Virus record (IMG/VR): IMGVR_UViG_3300032331_003307
Location: 1-36,127 of that record
Origin: a virus
Direction: 5' to 3' (one strand)
DNA length: 36,127 nt
This document shows positions 29,325-35,989 of this stretch, in pieces; positions within the stretch are counted from its first letter, which is position 1; every line of letters begins with the position of its first letter. Below the pieces are notes generated by a model. It was not told where the DNA came from, searched no databases, and was given only the letters and a program-made list of their open reading frames with translations. Position numbers and translations under genes: made by a program.

Positions 29325-29333
29325 TGCTATAAT
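29325..29333 (+). promoter_or_regulatory. Extended -10 promoter TGCTATAAT
   Basis: Third TGN-TATAAT site in a non-coding gap. Its -10 ends seven bases before the ATG at 29341, so the predicted transcript would start at or next to the A of the start codon (leaderless). No -35 is evident. Confidence 0.45.
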
Positions 29334-29340
29334 TATAGAT

Positions 29341-29616
29341 ATGAAAGAAGACGATCAGGAATCTCAGGGATTTGTTATACCGAAAAGTTTCTTGAACCAG
29401 CTGAATGAGTATACTATAGGATATATTCTTCTAGTCTGTAATGAAAAAGGGGATCTATACTCACACGAGTCTTATGACAACCCTGTAATCAAGCTCGGCT
29501 TAACTAACTTTGCAGAAATGCATGTCAGTGCAATTCAAAAGCATATGCATAATGTGGCTCTTCAAGAAGAAGAAAATTTTGAAAAGCCTGACTCTGAAGA
29601 TAATGATTCGCTTTAA
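29341..29616 (+). CDS. 91-aa acidic hypothetical protein
   Basis: An acidic protein with a short hydrophobic strand (YTIGYILLVCNEKGDLYSHE) and a Glu/Asp-rich tail (EEENFEKPDSEDNDSL). No family is recognised. It has its own candidate promoter directly upstream. It converges on the endolysin gene: the two stop codons share the bases TTAA. Confidence 0.6.
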   Translation: MKEDDQESQGFVIPKSFLNQLNEYTIGYILLVCNEKGDLYSHESYDNPVIKLGLTNFAEMHVSAIQKHMHNVALQEEENFEKPDSEDNDSL

Positions 29617-30209
29617 GATAGCAGTAGAGCTGCTTCTCTGTCCCTGCGTCCTACAAGGCCACTATTCTTATCCCATAGACGCTTCATGCTTCTGAACTGG
29701 CCGGCCATCTTTTCATAGTCTTTAGACGATGCTATAATGTTTCTAAGCTCAAGCATCTCTGTTCTGGATGTACCTTTAAAAGATGTTCCACGGTTGAATA
29801 CAAGAGATACTATAGCAGCCTGTGCGTTTTCACTGAGATCAGCGACACCAGGAAAAGCTCTCTCTGTAAGCTTTGTAAATTTAGGTAGAATAAATTCTTT
29901 AAATGTTTGAATGGCTTCTTCCCAGGTAAAGGTAATACCCTTCAGCTTAACTGTATAGTCTTTTGCGTTAATACCTTTCAATCCTCTACCACTTCGAATT
30001 AGCGCCAGTTCTGCACTATCTGTTAGCGGCTTAAAGATTTTATCGATCTCTTCTTCAGTATAATAGCCGATATCAATGCCCACCATGGCTGTTGGACCAG
30101 AAAATCCTCCTGGCCAGGTAAAAGTGCTCTTATATACCTTTTCATAATAGGCTCTCCCACCTGTCTCCTCAGTAACAATAAACTCAATACCTTTATCATT
30201 TAGTTTCAT
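29613..30209 (-). CDS. Endolysin, lysozyme/pesticin-like muramidase
   Basis: The start at 30209 (MKLNDKGIEFIVTEETGG) is chosen over a longer in-frame option; it overlaps the upstream holin candidate gene by 14 bases. The 198-aa product begins with a conserved helix containing catalytic-type Glu residues (E14/E15) just before GG and AYYEK. TWPGGFSGPTAMVGIDIGYY, with its conserved Thr and Asp, follows. This pattern belongs to GH24/pesticin-like phage muramidases that cleave peptidoglycan glycan strands. No signal peptide is present, so a holin is required. It is the last gene of the minus-strand lysis operon. Confidence 0.8.
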   Translation of the reverse strand: MKLNDKGIEFIVTEETGGRAYYEKVYKSTFTWPGGFSGPTAMVGIDIGYYTEEEIDKIFKPLTDSAELALIRSGRGLKGINAKDYTVKLKGITFTWEEAIQTFKEFILPKFTKLTERAFPGVADLSENAQAAIVSLVFNRGTSFKGTSRTEMLELRNIIASSKDYEKMAGQFRSMKRLWDKNSGLVGRRDREAALLLS

Positions 30210-30636
30210 CTTCAATCTCCAGTGTGTAGTCGCCTTCTTTTTCGTTTGTAATCTTGCGCTCAGTAATATCCACAACCTCGACTTTGGCCTCTAATGAAGC
30301 ATTGCTGGCGCTATTATACTTAACATCCACAATAGCCTGTCCGCCTAAATACACAGCCATAATAGCCGCAAAGACCTCTACAGTTTTGGTGAATATTGTA
30401 GGGTATACTGACAATAGCGCAGGGTTATGGTCTAAAAGAAAAAGAATACCTATACTGGTAATGTAGAATATACCCAGGATGATAAACCCAGAGAAAGCTG
30501 CAAAGAACTTCTTGCTGGATAAATGATTTGTATTAGCAAGATCTTTATTTTGTTCAGGGCATACACCGGGAGGAGTTACACCATTCTGGAGAAAGGCTGC
30601 AGCGTTTTGAGCGACATTAATTAAAGATTTAAACAT
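30196..30636 (-). CDS. Holin candidate with two TM segments
   Basis: 146 aa. Two hydrophobic segments in the middle (FFAAFSGFIILGIFYITSIG; TVEVFAAIMAVYLGGQAI) are flanked by a soluble N-terminus of ~40 residues and an acidic, charged C-terminus (EKEGDYTLEIEDETK). Position between a spanin-like gene and the endolysin, with overlap to the latter, makes a holin or phage lysis-associated membrane protein likely. The sequence is not close to a holin family I can name. Confidence 0.55.
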   Translation of the reverse strand: MFKSLINVAQNAAAFLQNGVTPPGVCPEQNKDLANTNHLSSKKFFAAFSGFIILGIFYITSIGILFLLDHNPALLSVYPTIFTKTVEVFAAIMAVYLGGQAIVDVKYNSASNASLEAKVEVVDITERKITNEKEGDYTLEIEDETK

Positions 30637-30637
30637 A

Positions 30638-31147
30638 TTAGAAATAAGATTGTACCAGGAAATAACCTAGAGCAAAAGCTCCAAAAGGACCTAAAAATTG
30701 TAAAATAAAACCCCACGGTCCTGCTGTGGAAATAAGCGAGCCGACCACAGTAGAACCTACACGCAAGTATAGTAACCCTAGAAAAGCTCCCGCCAAGTAA
30801 CCCATAAATGATTTTATTCTATCGTACTTATTACGGGTTTTATTGTGTTCGACTTTTTCGGCCACTACCTTCTGCTCTGCATTAGACAATAGACCACGAC
30901 AGCGTTCACTTTCCTCATACAGTTCTATTTTTTCTTTTTGTTGAAGAACAGCCCAATCCTCCAAAGCCTTGAAAGATTCGTCTATTGAGGCTTTATCTTT
31001 CTTAAGCTGTACGATTCTTTCACCAGCCTGCATAAGTTCGCCTCTTAATTCTAATAACTCACTAGTAATAGATGGCTTTTTTTCAACAGCTATCAATGTT
31101 GCGTTCAGGCAAAGCAAAATTAAAATTACAAAATATCGCAGTTTCAT
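30638..31147 (-). CDS. Signal-anchored coiled-coil membrane protein (i-spanin-like)
   Basis: 169 aa. An N-terminal signal or anchor (FVILILLCLNATLIAV) is followed by a coiled coil from ~30 to ~105 (ERIVQLKKDKASIDESFKAL). The C-terminal half then returns to hydrophobic, Gly-rich segments (MGYLAGAFLGLLYLRVGSTV; GFILQFLGPFGAFALGYFLV). An i-spanin normally has only the N-terminal anchor and the coiled coil, so the hydrophobic C-terminal part is unusual. It is adjacent to the lipoprotein gene (no gap), supporting a spanin pairing. Confidence 0.5.
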   Translation of the reverse strand: MKLRYFVILILLCLNATLIAVEKKPSITSELLELRGELMQAGERIVQLKKDKASIDESFKALEDWAVLQQKEKIELYEESERCRGLLSNAEQKVVAEKVEHNKTRNKYDRIKSFMGYLAGAFLGLLYLRVGSTVVGSLISTAGPWGFILQFLGPFGAFALGYFLVQSYF

Positions 31148-31351
31148 CTATTTACCCTCTAAATCTAAAATAATTCTATCCAATCTGGATAAAGAATTGT
31201 TAACGGCCTTATTGAGCTCATCTATATTTTTACCTAGAGAACCAGAGGACATACGAGGAGGCTGCTCTAATGTAGGCGGAAGTGATCTTGTTCTGGGTAG
31301 ACTAGAGCAAGAAGCTAGCAATAAAAAGATCAATAAATAAACCCTACTCAT
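31148..31351 (-). CDS. Small outer-membrane lipoprotein (o-spanin/Rz1-like)
   Basis: 67 aa with a signal peptide ending in a lipobox LLASC (C15). The mature part is proline-rich near the start (LPRTRSLPPTLEQPP) and has a C-terminal helix (LNKAVNNSLSRLDRIILDLE). This is the form of Rz1-like o-spanins, which link to an inner-membrane partner and disrupt the outer membrane at lysis. First gene of the lysis cassette; implies a Gram-negative host. Confidence 0.7.
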   Translation of the reverse strand: MSRVYLLIFLLLASCSSLPRTRSLPPTLEQPPRMSSGSLGKNIDELNKAVNNSLSRLDRIILDLEGK

Positions 31352-31357
31352 TCCCGT

Positions 31358-31387
31358 ACGGTATCATAAACTGCCAAAAAGTGTCAA
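31358..31387 (-). promoter_or_regulatory. Candidate lysis-cassette promoter
   Basis: On the minus strand a perfect TTGACA lies at 31387-31382. The best -10 at 18 bases is weak (TACCGT, preceded by TGA). Transcription would start about at the ATG of the lipoprotein gene (31351), giving a leaderless message. The -35 hexamer is clear; the -10 is not. Confidence 0.35.
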
Positions 31388-31394
31388 GTGCATA

Positions 31395-31427
31395 AAAAAA
31401 GCCTGATCGGGAACGTCAGGCTTTTTT
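31395..31427 (-). terminator. Bidirectional intrinsic terminator
   Basis: Perfect 12-bp stem AAAAAAGCCTGA/TCAGGCTTTTTT with a 9-base loop. On the minus strand it lies directly after the 31449-31964 gene and before the lysis operon, so it separates the two transcripts; the A/T arms make it active in both directions. Confidence 0.85.
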
Positions 31428-31448
31428 ATTTGTATCTTTAAGGTTATA

Positions 31449-31964
31449 TTACTTTGTAGCTTTACTGGCCTCTTGCTGTTTCTCAACAAGGTTTAAAACC
31501 TTGCTCAAATCTTCTTTTAAAACTTGCTGCTGCTGATGCTGCGCTGAGAAATACCAGACTGCTCCTGCGAACTGTAGAATTAAACCTAGGGCAGCTGTGG
31601 CAAAATATCTAAGCACAGTCTCGCGCATCTCTACGTAACTATCGGCGGTCTGTCTTAAAAAGCTGAACTCTTTAGCCAGAACGGCTAGCTGCTCAGACAA
31701 GCTGGCTGTTATTCCCCTTAGACCATTTTTACCATCCACACCTATAGAGATATGCATAACATCTCGAGCCATATCTCTAACGGTGTGCATAGACTGCTCT
31801 AGTGACTCTATATTCTTCTTGGTATTCTCAGACAACCCTAATAGCTGATGTTTGATATTATCAATTTCAGAATCAATCAACATATATTGGTTTCGCAATT
31901 CCCAGATAGCTGGGTCGCTTGAGGGAGTGTATTGAGAAGAGTTTTCTGCAGAATCTTGATGCAT
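31449..31964 (-). CDS. 171-aa coiled-coil protein with one TM segment
   Basis: A long helical region (IDSEIDNIKHQLLGLSENTK ... LSEQLAVLAKEFSFLRQTAD) is followed by one hydrophobic helix (YFATAALGLILQFAGAVWYF) and a Gln/Lys-rich C-terminal coil (QHQQQQVLKEDLSKVLNLVE). A Gly-rich break, IGVDGKNGLRG, splits the coil. It resembles small phage membrane-associated coiled-coil proteins near virion or lysis genes; function not assigned. A terminator follows. Confidence 0.6.
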   Translation of the reverse strand: MHQDSAENSSQYTPSSDPAIWELRNQYMLIDSEIDNIKHQLLGLSENTKKNIESLEQSMHTVRDMARDVMHISIGVDGKNGLRGITASLSEQLAVLAKEFSFLRQTADSYVEMRETVLRYFATAALGLILQFAGAVWYFSAQHQQQQVLKEDLSKVLNLVEKQQEASKATK

Positions 31965-31988
31965 GGCAATAACGATTATATCAAAAAA

Positions 31989-32369
31989 CTATAGGTTTTG
32001 TCGCCGAATTATTTCTATTTTTTCTTCTGGATCTACCTGTTCTTCATTAGAAATGTAGTAGTTCATTTCCTTGTCATCATAGGTTTCTTTTTCGGCCGGC
32101 TCGTCATCATTAACATCTTCGTCAATTGTCTCAGCTTCTTTCTTTGCTCCTCTAAAAACCGACCTCACCGAATCATTATATACCTTGTCGACGATTAATA
32201 GCTCGCTAGTACCGACTTCTCCCAGGTAAACACCTTGCCTGGGCTTAATCATAGAGTGCTCCACACAGGTCCACTGGGACTCGTGTACACCCAACATTTT
32301 CAATGCTTCCACTCTTTCTTTGGGAATGGGCTTGCCGCTAACTACACAAATATATTTATTCTTACTCAT
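31989..32369 (-). CDS. 126-aa DksA/TraR-like zinc-finger-type protein
   Basis: The N-terminus reads YICVVSGKPIPKERVEALKM, matching the GKPIP..R..AL core of DksA/TraR zinc fingers, then WTCVEHS. The usual C-x2-C ... C-x2-C is here C-x2-S ... C-x2-H, so the metal site is altered or lost. The rest is very acidic (TIDEDVNDDEPAEKE). It lies directly downstream of the portal gene (minus-strand order), so a virion or assembly role is as likely as transcription control. Confidence 0.55.
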   Translation of the reverse strand: MSKNKYICVVSGKPIPKERVEALKMLGVHESQWTCVEHSMIKPRQGVYLGEVGTSELLIVDKVYNDSVRSVFRGAKKEAETIDEDVNDDEPAEKETYDDKEMNYYISNEEQVDPEEKIEIIRRQNL

Positions 32370-32381
32370 ATTCTTTAAGGT

Positions 32382-34145
32382 TTACTGAGGAGCCTGAGCT
32401 GCCTGCTGTTTAGCCCCCTGCAATCCTTGAGATTTAGACTGCGAGGTCATTTGTTCTAGTTGAGATTTTACTTGAGCGTAAAGATCCTGGTCTTGCGCCT
32501 TGATCTGCTGAAGTTGAGCTCTTCTTTGAGCGCCATCCATAGGGAATAGCTGCTGAGCTATCTGCTGAGCTTGCGCAAGCGCGTCTTGAGGTGTAACTGG
32601 TCCTCCTCCGCCAGGTGCGCCGCCTGCTCCTCCCTGCTGTTGCCCTTGTAGCATCTGCATCAAGCTCTGCTGTGTGGCTTGAGCTATCTGCTGCTTTTCT
32701 TGCTCTTCCTGCTGGATCTCTTGAGTAAGCCTGTCTTCTTCCATCTTCTTCCTAACCTGATCAGAATAATCGAAGTTATAGAGCTTGAGGAGTTCGGATC
32801 TTGCAATAGCGTTAGCTGACACCAGCTGGCCAATGATTCCTTTGCGCTCCATATCGTCAGAGAATGTAATTGGGATGAGTGCCACTTTAGCTTTAGGCAA
32901 GCCTAAGATATTACCCACGACATCACCAATATGGTTCAAAAGAGTGTTGTAGTTGGTCGGAATAATGCTCCAAGCGTTTTCGAACATACGCAACATAGGC
33001 CCTGCAGCCTGCTGCTGGAATGTCATTTGGAACATTTCTACCGGCACATCAAGAGCGTTCAGGATGGTGTTCTTAGCTGCCTCCATCATGTCTACAGGAG
33101 CAAGCTTGGTTCCTTCGCCTCCGAGCTGCTGGTAGTTTAAAGGAAAAGCAAACTTATGATAGGCTCCAGGATCTCTCCTATGCTCGTCGATCATCTCGTC
33201 AACAGCACTGGTCCATACAGCCCCGTTCTGGTTTAACAGAGGATTGGCTGCAGGGTTGGTGGCATCACCCATTGATATAACTCTGAAAGGAGCGATATCC
33301 TCAAAACAAATAACCTCATTGTATCTCTTCAGTGTTTGAAGCATGAAGAAGTCCTCAAAGATAAACATGCTAGGAGGGATAGCTTTGCCATCTGTGCGCA
33401 TAGTACTTGGAGAGTCTAGCTTAAGATGTATGAAATTTTTAGAATTGAATGAGAGCATGGTCTTGTTGAAAATGCACTCAAACACAATCTTTGGAGTTTT
33501 TTTACTATAAAACTTATTGTTTTTAGTTGTAACTTTTTTAGCATACTGCTGAGGAATATCCCAGAAGTACTCTGCCTCACCTGTAGTGTCTTCGTATCTA
33601 ATCTTTATTTCTTTTGCAGGCCAATGAACAACGTGTATTTTCTGGATATCATTCGCAGGCTTATCCATGCACTGATGCTGCCCTTTATAGCCGCATTTCA
33701 AGCACTGTAAAAGATACTCACCTTTGTTAAACTCAAAGTTGTTGGTTTTATCTATGCTTGTAGATTTTTGGCATTTAGGGCATGTAAGGTATCTATAAAA
33801 CCCTTGGTTTACGGTGATGAACTCGTTTCCATATGCGAGCAGGTTTAAGCCTGCCTTAGAGCATATCTGTTTCCATTTTAACTGCTCAAATACTTCAGTA
33901 TATTTCTTTTTAGCCTCTTCATCGTCGCATTCAATCGTAAGAGATGTAATAAAATAGTTAGCAATACGGTTGAGTGCCTGCTTGTAGAATCCGTTTCTGT
34001 ACAGGAAGTGTTCTGCCCATAACAGCATCCCCTCGATGTTCATCGGGAGATACTGAAGCGGAATATTATAGAATGGGTTAGAGTAGCGATCTCTACCCTT
34101 GTCACCTATCTTAAAAAAACTTTGTGGGTCGTCAGGAGTAAACAT
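32382..34145 (-). CDS. Portal protein with zinc-ribbon insertion
   Basis: 587 aa. The layout fits a phage portal: an N-terminal region with EGMLLWAEHFLYRNGFYKQA; a central domain (FHVV-like strands and RYNEVICFEDIAPFRVI); NTILNALDVPVEMFQMTFQQ, a typical portal stem/crown stretch; GPMLRMFENAW; and a Gln/Ala/Gly-rich C-terminus. Residues ~118-160 contain a CPKC ... CLKC zinc ribbon (C122, C125, C148, C151) that portals usually lack. A portal forms the dodecameric ring through which DNA is packaged. It is SD-less, with a 1-base gap to the 54-aa gene upstream. Confidence 0.7.
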   Translation of the reverse strand: MFTPDDPQSFFKIGDKGRDRYSNPFYNIPLQYLPMNIEGMLLWAEHFLYRNGFYKQALNRIANYFITSLTIECDDEEAKKKYTEVFEQLKWKQICSKAGLNLLAYGNEFITVNQGFYRYLTCPKCQKSTSIDKTNNFEFNKGEYLLQCLKCGYKGQHQCMDKPANDIQKIHVVHWPAKEIKIRYEDTTGEAEYFWDIPQQYAKKVTTKNNKFYSKKTPKIVFECIFNKTMLSFNSKNFIHLKLDSPSTMRTDGKAIPPSMFIFEDFFMLQTLKRYNEVICFEDIAPFRVISMGDATNPAANPLLNQNGAVWTSAVDEMIDEHRRDPGAYHKFAFPLNYQQLGGEGTKLAPVDMMEAAKNTILNALDVPVEMFQMTFQQQAAGPMLRMFENAWSIIPTNYNTLLNHIGDVVGNILGLPKAKVALIPITFSDDMERKGIIGQLVSANAIARSELLKLYNFDYSDQVRKKMEEDRLTQEIQQEEQEKQQIAQATQQSLMQMLQGQQQGGAGGAPGGGGPVTPQDALAQAQQIAQQLFPMDGAQRRAQLQQIKAQDQDLYAQVKSQLEQMTSQSKSQGLQGAKQQAAQAPQ

Positions 34146-34146
34146 A

Positions 34147-34311
34147 TTATTCTTCTGTTTCTAAAATCTCTTCGATGGGTGTTGGGTTAGCTAGTTTTTG
34201 TTTGTTTTTTGAGTCTGCGACAGCAAACCCATCCGCATCAAAATATTCGGCTTTTTTTGTGTTGTCAAAATCACTCAAGGATTTTTCTGTGAGCATTCCG
34301 TTTTTTTCCAT
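34147..34311 (-). CDS. 54-aa acidic hypothetical protein
   Basis: A frame starting at ATG 34311 (MEKNGMLTEKSLSDFDNTKK) and ending one base before the portal ATG. It fills the gap between the 206-aa gene and the portal gene. The product is acidic and probably unstructured or helical. No family is recognised. Packing on the same strand supports it. Confidence 0.5.
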   Translation of the reverse strand: MEKNGMLTEKSLSDFDNTKKAEYFDADGFAVADSKNKQKLANPTPIEEILETEE

Positions 34312-34314
34312 AAA

Positions 34315-34935
34315 TTAATCTTGATTTTCTTCAGGTACTTTAAATAGAATCATAAACTTTCTAGTAGAATCTGGCGAGTTAAAAGTAACACCAGGGTAAT
34401 AGACCTGCTCTGCTCTATACGAACCATCTCTGTATAGCATAAGCATTTCTCCGATCTTCGGCTCGAAAACAATAGAGTCTTCGTCAGCAAAAATGAGCAT
34501 TATTGCCTGCTGATGCTCTACCACATAATTTACTTTTGATTTAATTCTTCCGAAAGAGTTCTCAAAAATTACAATCTCCTGCCGGACTTCAGGGACAGAT
34601 ACAGCGGCATAATCTTCTTCTGCTTCTTGCTCAAAATCAGTGAAGCTTAACCTGGTAGGCTTAGACATCTCTGCGGACTTACGAGAATTTTTCTTTTTGC
34701 CTGTATGTGATTTAGAGGAAGTTGTGGTTTTTATCAATTTACCTCCTCCTTTTATAGCCACATCCTCAAACTGTTTCTGCTGGGCTCTAATATCGGCTTC
34801 TTTACCAAAAATACTCACACCGTGCTGGTCCAGCTTTATTCCTGTAGGAGAATATACCGATTTACTAGGATCACTTGATCCTATAACAACATCTCCTGAT
34901 TTAAAATGACTTTGATCTAGGTTATCCATACGCAT
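34315..34935 (-). CDS. 206-aa hypothetical protein, first gene of the minus-strand late block
   Basis: The N-terminal half is polar, with a Lys/Ser-rich linker (TTTSSKSHTGKKKNSRKSAE). The C-terminal half is beta-rich (NYVVEHQQAIMLIFADEDSI; GEMLMLYRDGSYRAEQVYYP), suggestive of a small virion or baseplate-type domain, but no family is recognised. Start could be the first ATG (34935) or the second (34929). It is divergent from the tail gene at 35006. Confidence 0.6.
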   Translation of the reverse strand: MRMDNLDQSHFKSGDVVIGSSDPSKSVYSPTGIKLDQHGVSIFGKEADIRAQQKQFEDVAIKGGGKLIKTTTSSKSHTGKKKNSRKSAEMSKPTRLSFTDFEQEAEEDYAAVSVPEVRQEIVIFENSFGRIKSKVNYVVEHQQAIMLIFADEDSIVFEPKIGEMLMLYRDGSYRAEQVYYPGVTFNSPDSTRKFMILFKVPEENQD

Positions 34936-34946
34936 ATTTATTTAAG

Positions 34947-34975
34947 TTTATATTTCTAGAGGACTGTTATATAAT
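34947..34975 (+). promoter_or_regulatory. Candidate sigma70-type promoter for the tail genes
   Basis: A -35-like TTTATA (947-952) and perfect -10 TATAAT (970-975), separated by 17 bases, lie in the divergent gap before the ATG at 35006. The spacing and -10 are good; the -35 matches 4 of 6. Transcription would start about 24 bases before the ATG. Confidence 0.45.
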
Positions 34976-35005
34976 GGTTTTAATAACAAGCAACACTTTT
35001 TTAAA

Positions 35006-35989
35006 ATGGCCAAAAGTATCCAAATTTCAAGACGTTACGTCGACACCAGCAAGGAATTGTCATCTTACCGGCTTTATATGGAGGCAATTAACGCCCAGGA
35101 AATGACCAACAAAGTGTTCATAAAGCAAAGAGTTGTCAATTTTTCTAAAGGCACTACTGATGATATTTTTGTGGGTGTATGTACGCCTGCTCAATTAGAA
35201 GACCTCGGAGAAGACTCACCATTAGCAGGAACTTCGTTTTTTAGATCAAATACTGTAGATTTAATCGCCACCACCTCGGAAGAATTAAAAAACATACTAG
35301 ACTCGGCTATCTTTGAAGTAAAAAAATTGGTGGACGATCTTTCGGCCTTGGATGTACTGGCTGACGACGAAATATACAGTATTCAACCAAATCAGCCAGT
35401 TACAGTGCTGGCTAATTCTCCTGGCATATCAAGTGTCTCCCAAATAGGAAACAGCCTGCTTGTTTATTTTACTGCGCCTGACAATGTGCTGCCTAGATAT
35501 ATAGATAACTACGAGTATAGCCTAGATGGAGGCGCAACCTGGACTCTTGCTTCGCCTGCCGCAGCCTATAGCCCTATAACTATAAGCGGAGTAGCTTACA
35601 GTACAACTTACAGTATTAAGATAAGAGCAATAACAGGAGGATTGAGGGGAAAAAGCTCCGCAGCGTTCGGGCACACAACATTTGTCAGAGGTATAGCCAC
35701 AAAATTTAAGGGGACAGTTAGTTCAGAATGGATGGATATTGCGAACTGGACGGATTCTTCCGATGTATCCGCAGAGACATTACCCACAACTTCTACCAAT
35801 GTTGTTTTACAGCATGATTGTGTGGTTGATGTAGATTCTACACTTTGGCGCTCACCTCAAAGTATATCCGCAGGCGCGTATGACATAACATTTAATTCTA
35901 GCGCGCAAGTGAGACCGGTAGTTACAAGCAATATTACTGCGACCACCGGATTGGTAGTATTTAATGGAGTAGACTACGGAACATTATGA
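35006..35989 (+). CDS. Tail/adhesin-type structural protein with fibronectin III-like domain
   Basis: 327 aa. Residues ~1-125 form an N-terminal domain (SIQISRRYVDTSKELSSYRL) that probably attaches to the virion. Residues ~130-230 look like a fibronectin type III domain (VYFTAPDNVLPRYIDNYEYS; GVAYSTTYSIKIRAITGG). The C-terminal ~95 residues are Thr/Ser/Val-rich beta structure (TSTNVVLQHDCVVDVDSTLW). Such domain sets are common in phage tail fibres and surface decorations. The next gene overlaps it by 4 bases. Confidence 0.65.
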   Translation: MAKSIQISRRYVDTSKELSSYRLYMEAINAQEMTNKVFIKQRVVNFSKGTTDDIFVGVCTPAQLEDLGEDSPLAGTSFFRSNTVDLIATTSEELKNILDSAIFEVKKLVDDLSALDVLADDEIYSIQPNQPVTVLANSPGISSVSQIGNSLLVYFTAPDNVLPRYIDNYEYSLDGGATWTLASPAAAYSPITISGVAYSTTYSIKIRAITGGLRGKSSAAFGHTTFVRGIATKFKGTVSSEWMDIANWTDSSDVSAETLPTTSTNVVLQHDCVVDVDSTLWRSPQSISAGAYDITFNSSAQVRPVVTSNITATTGLVVFNGVDYGTL

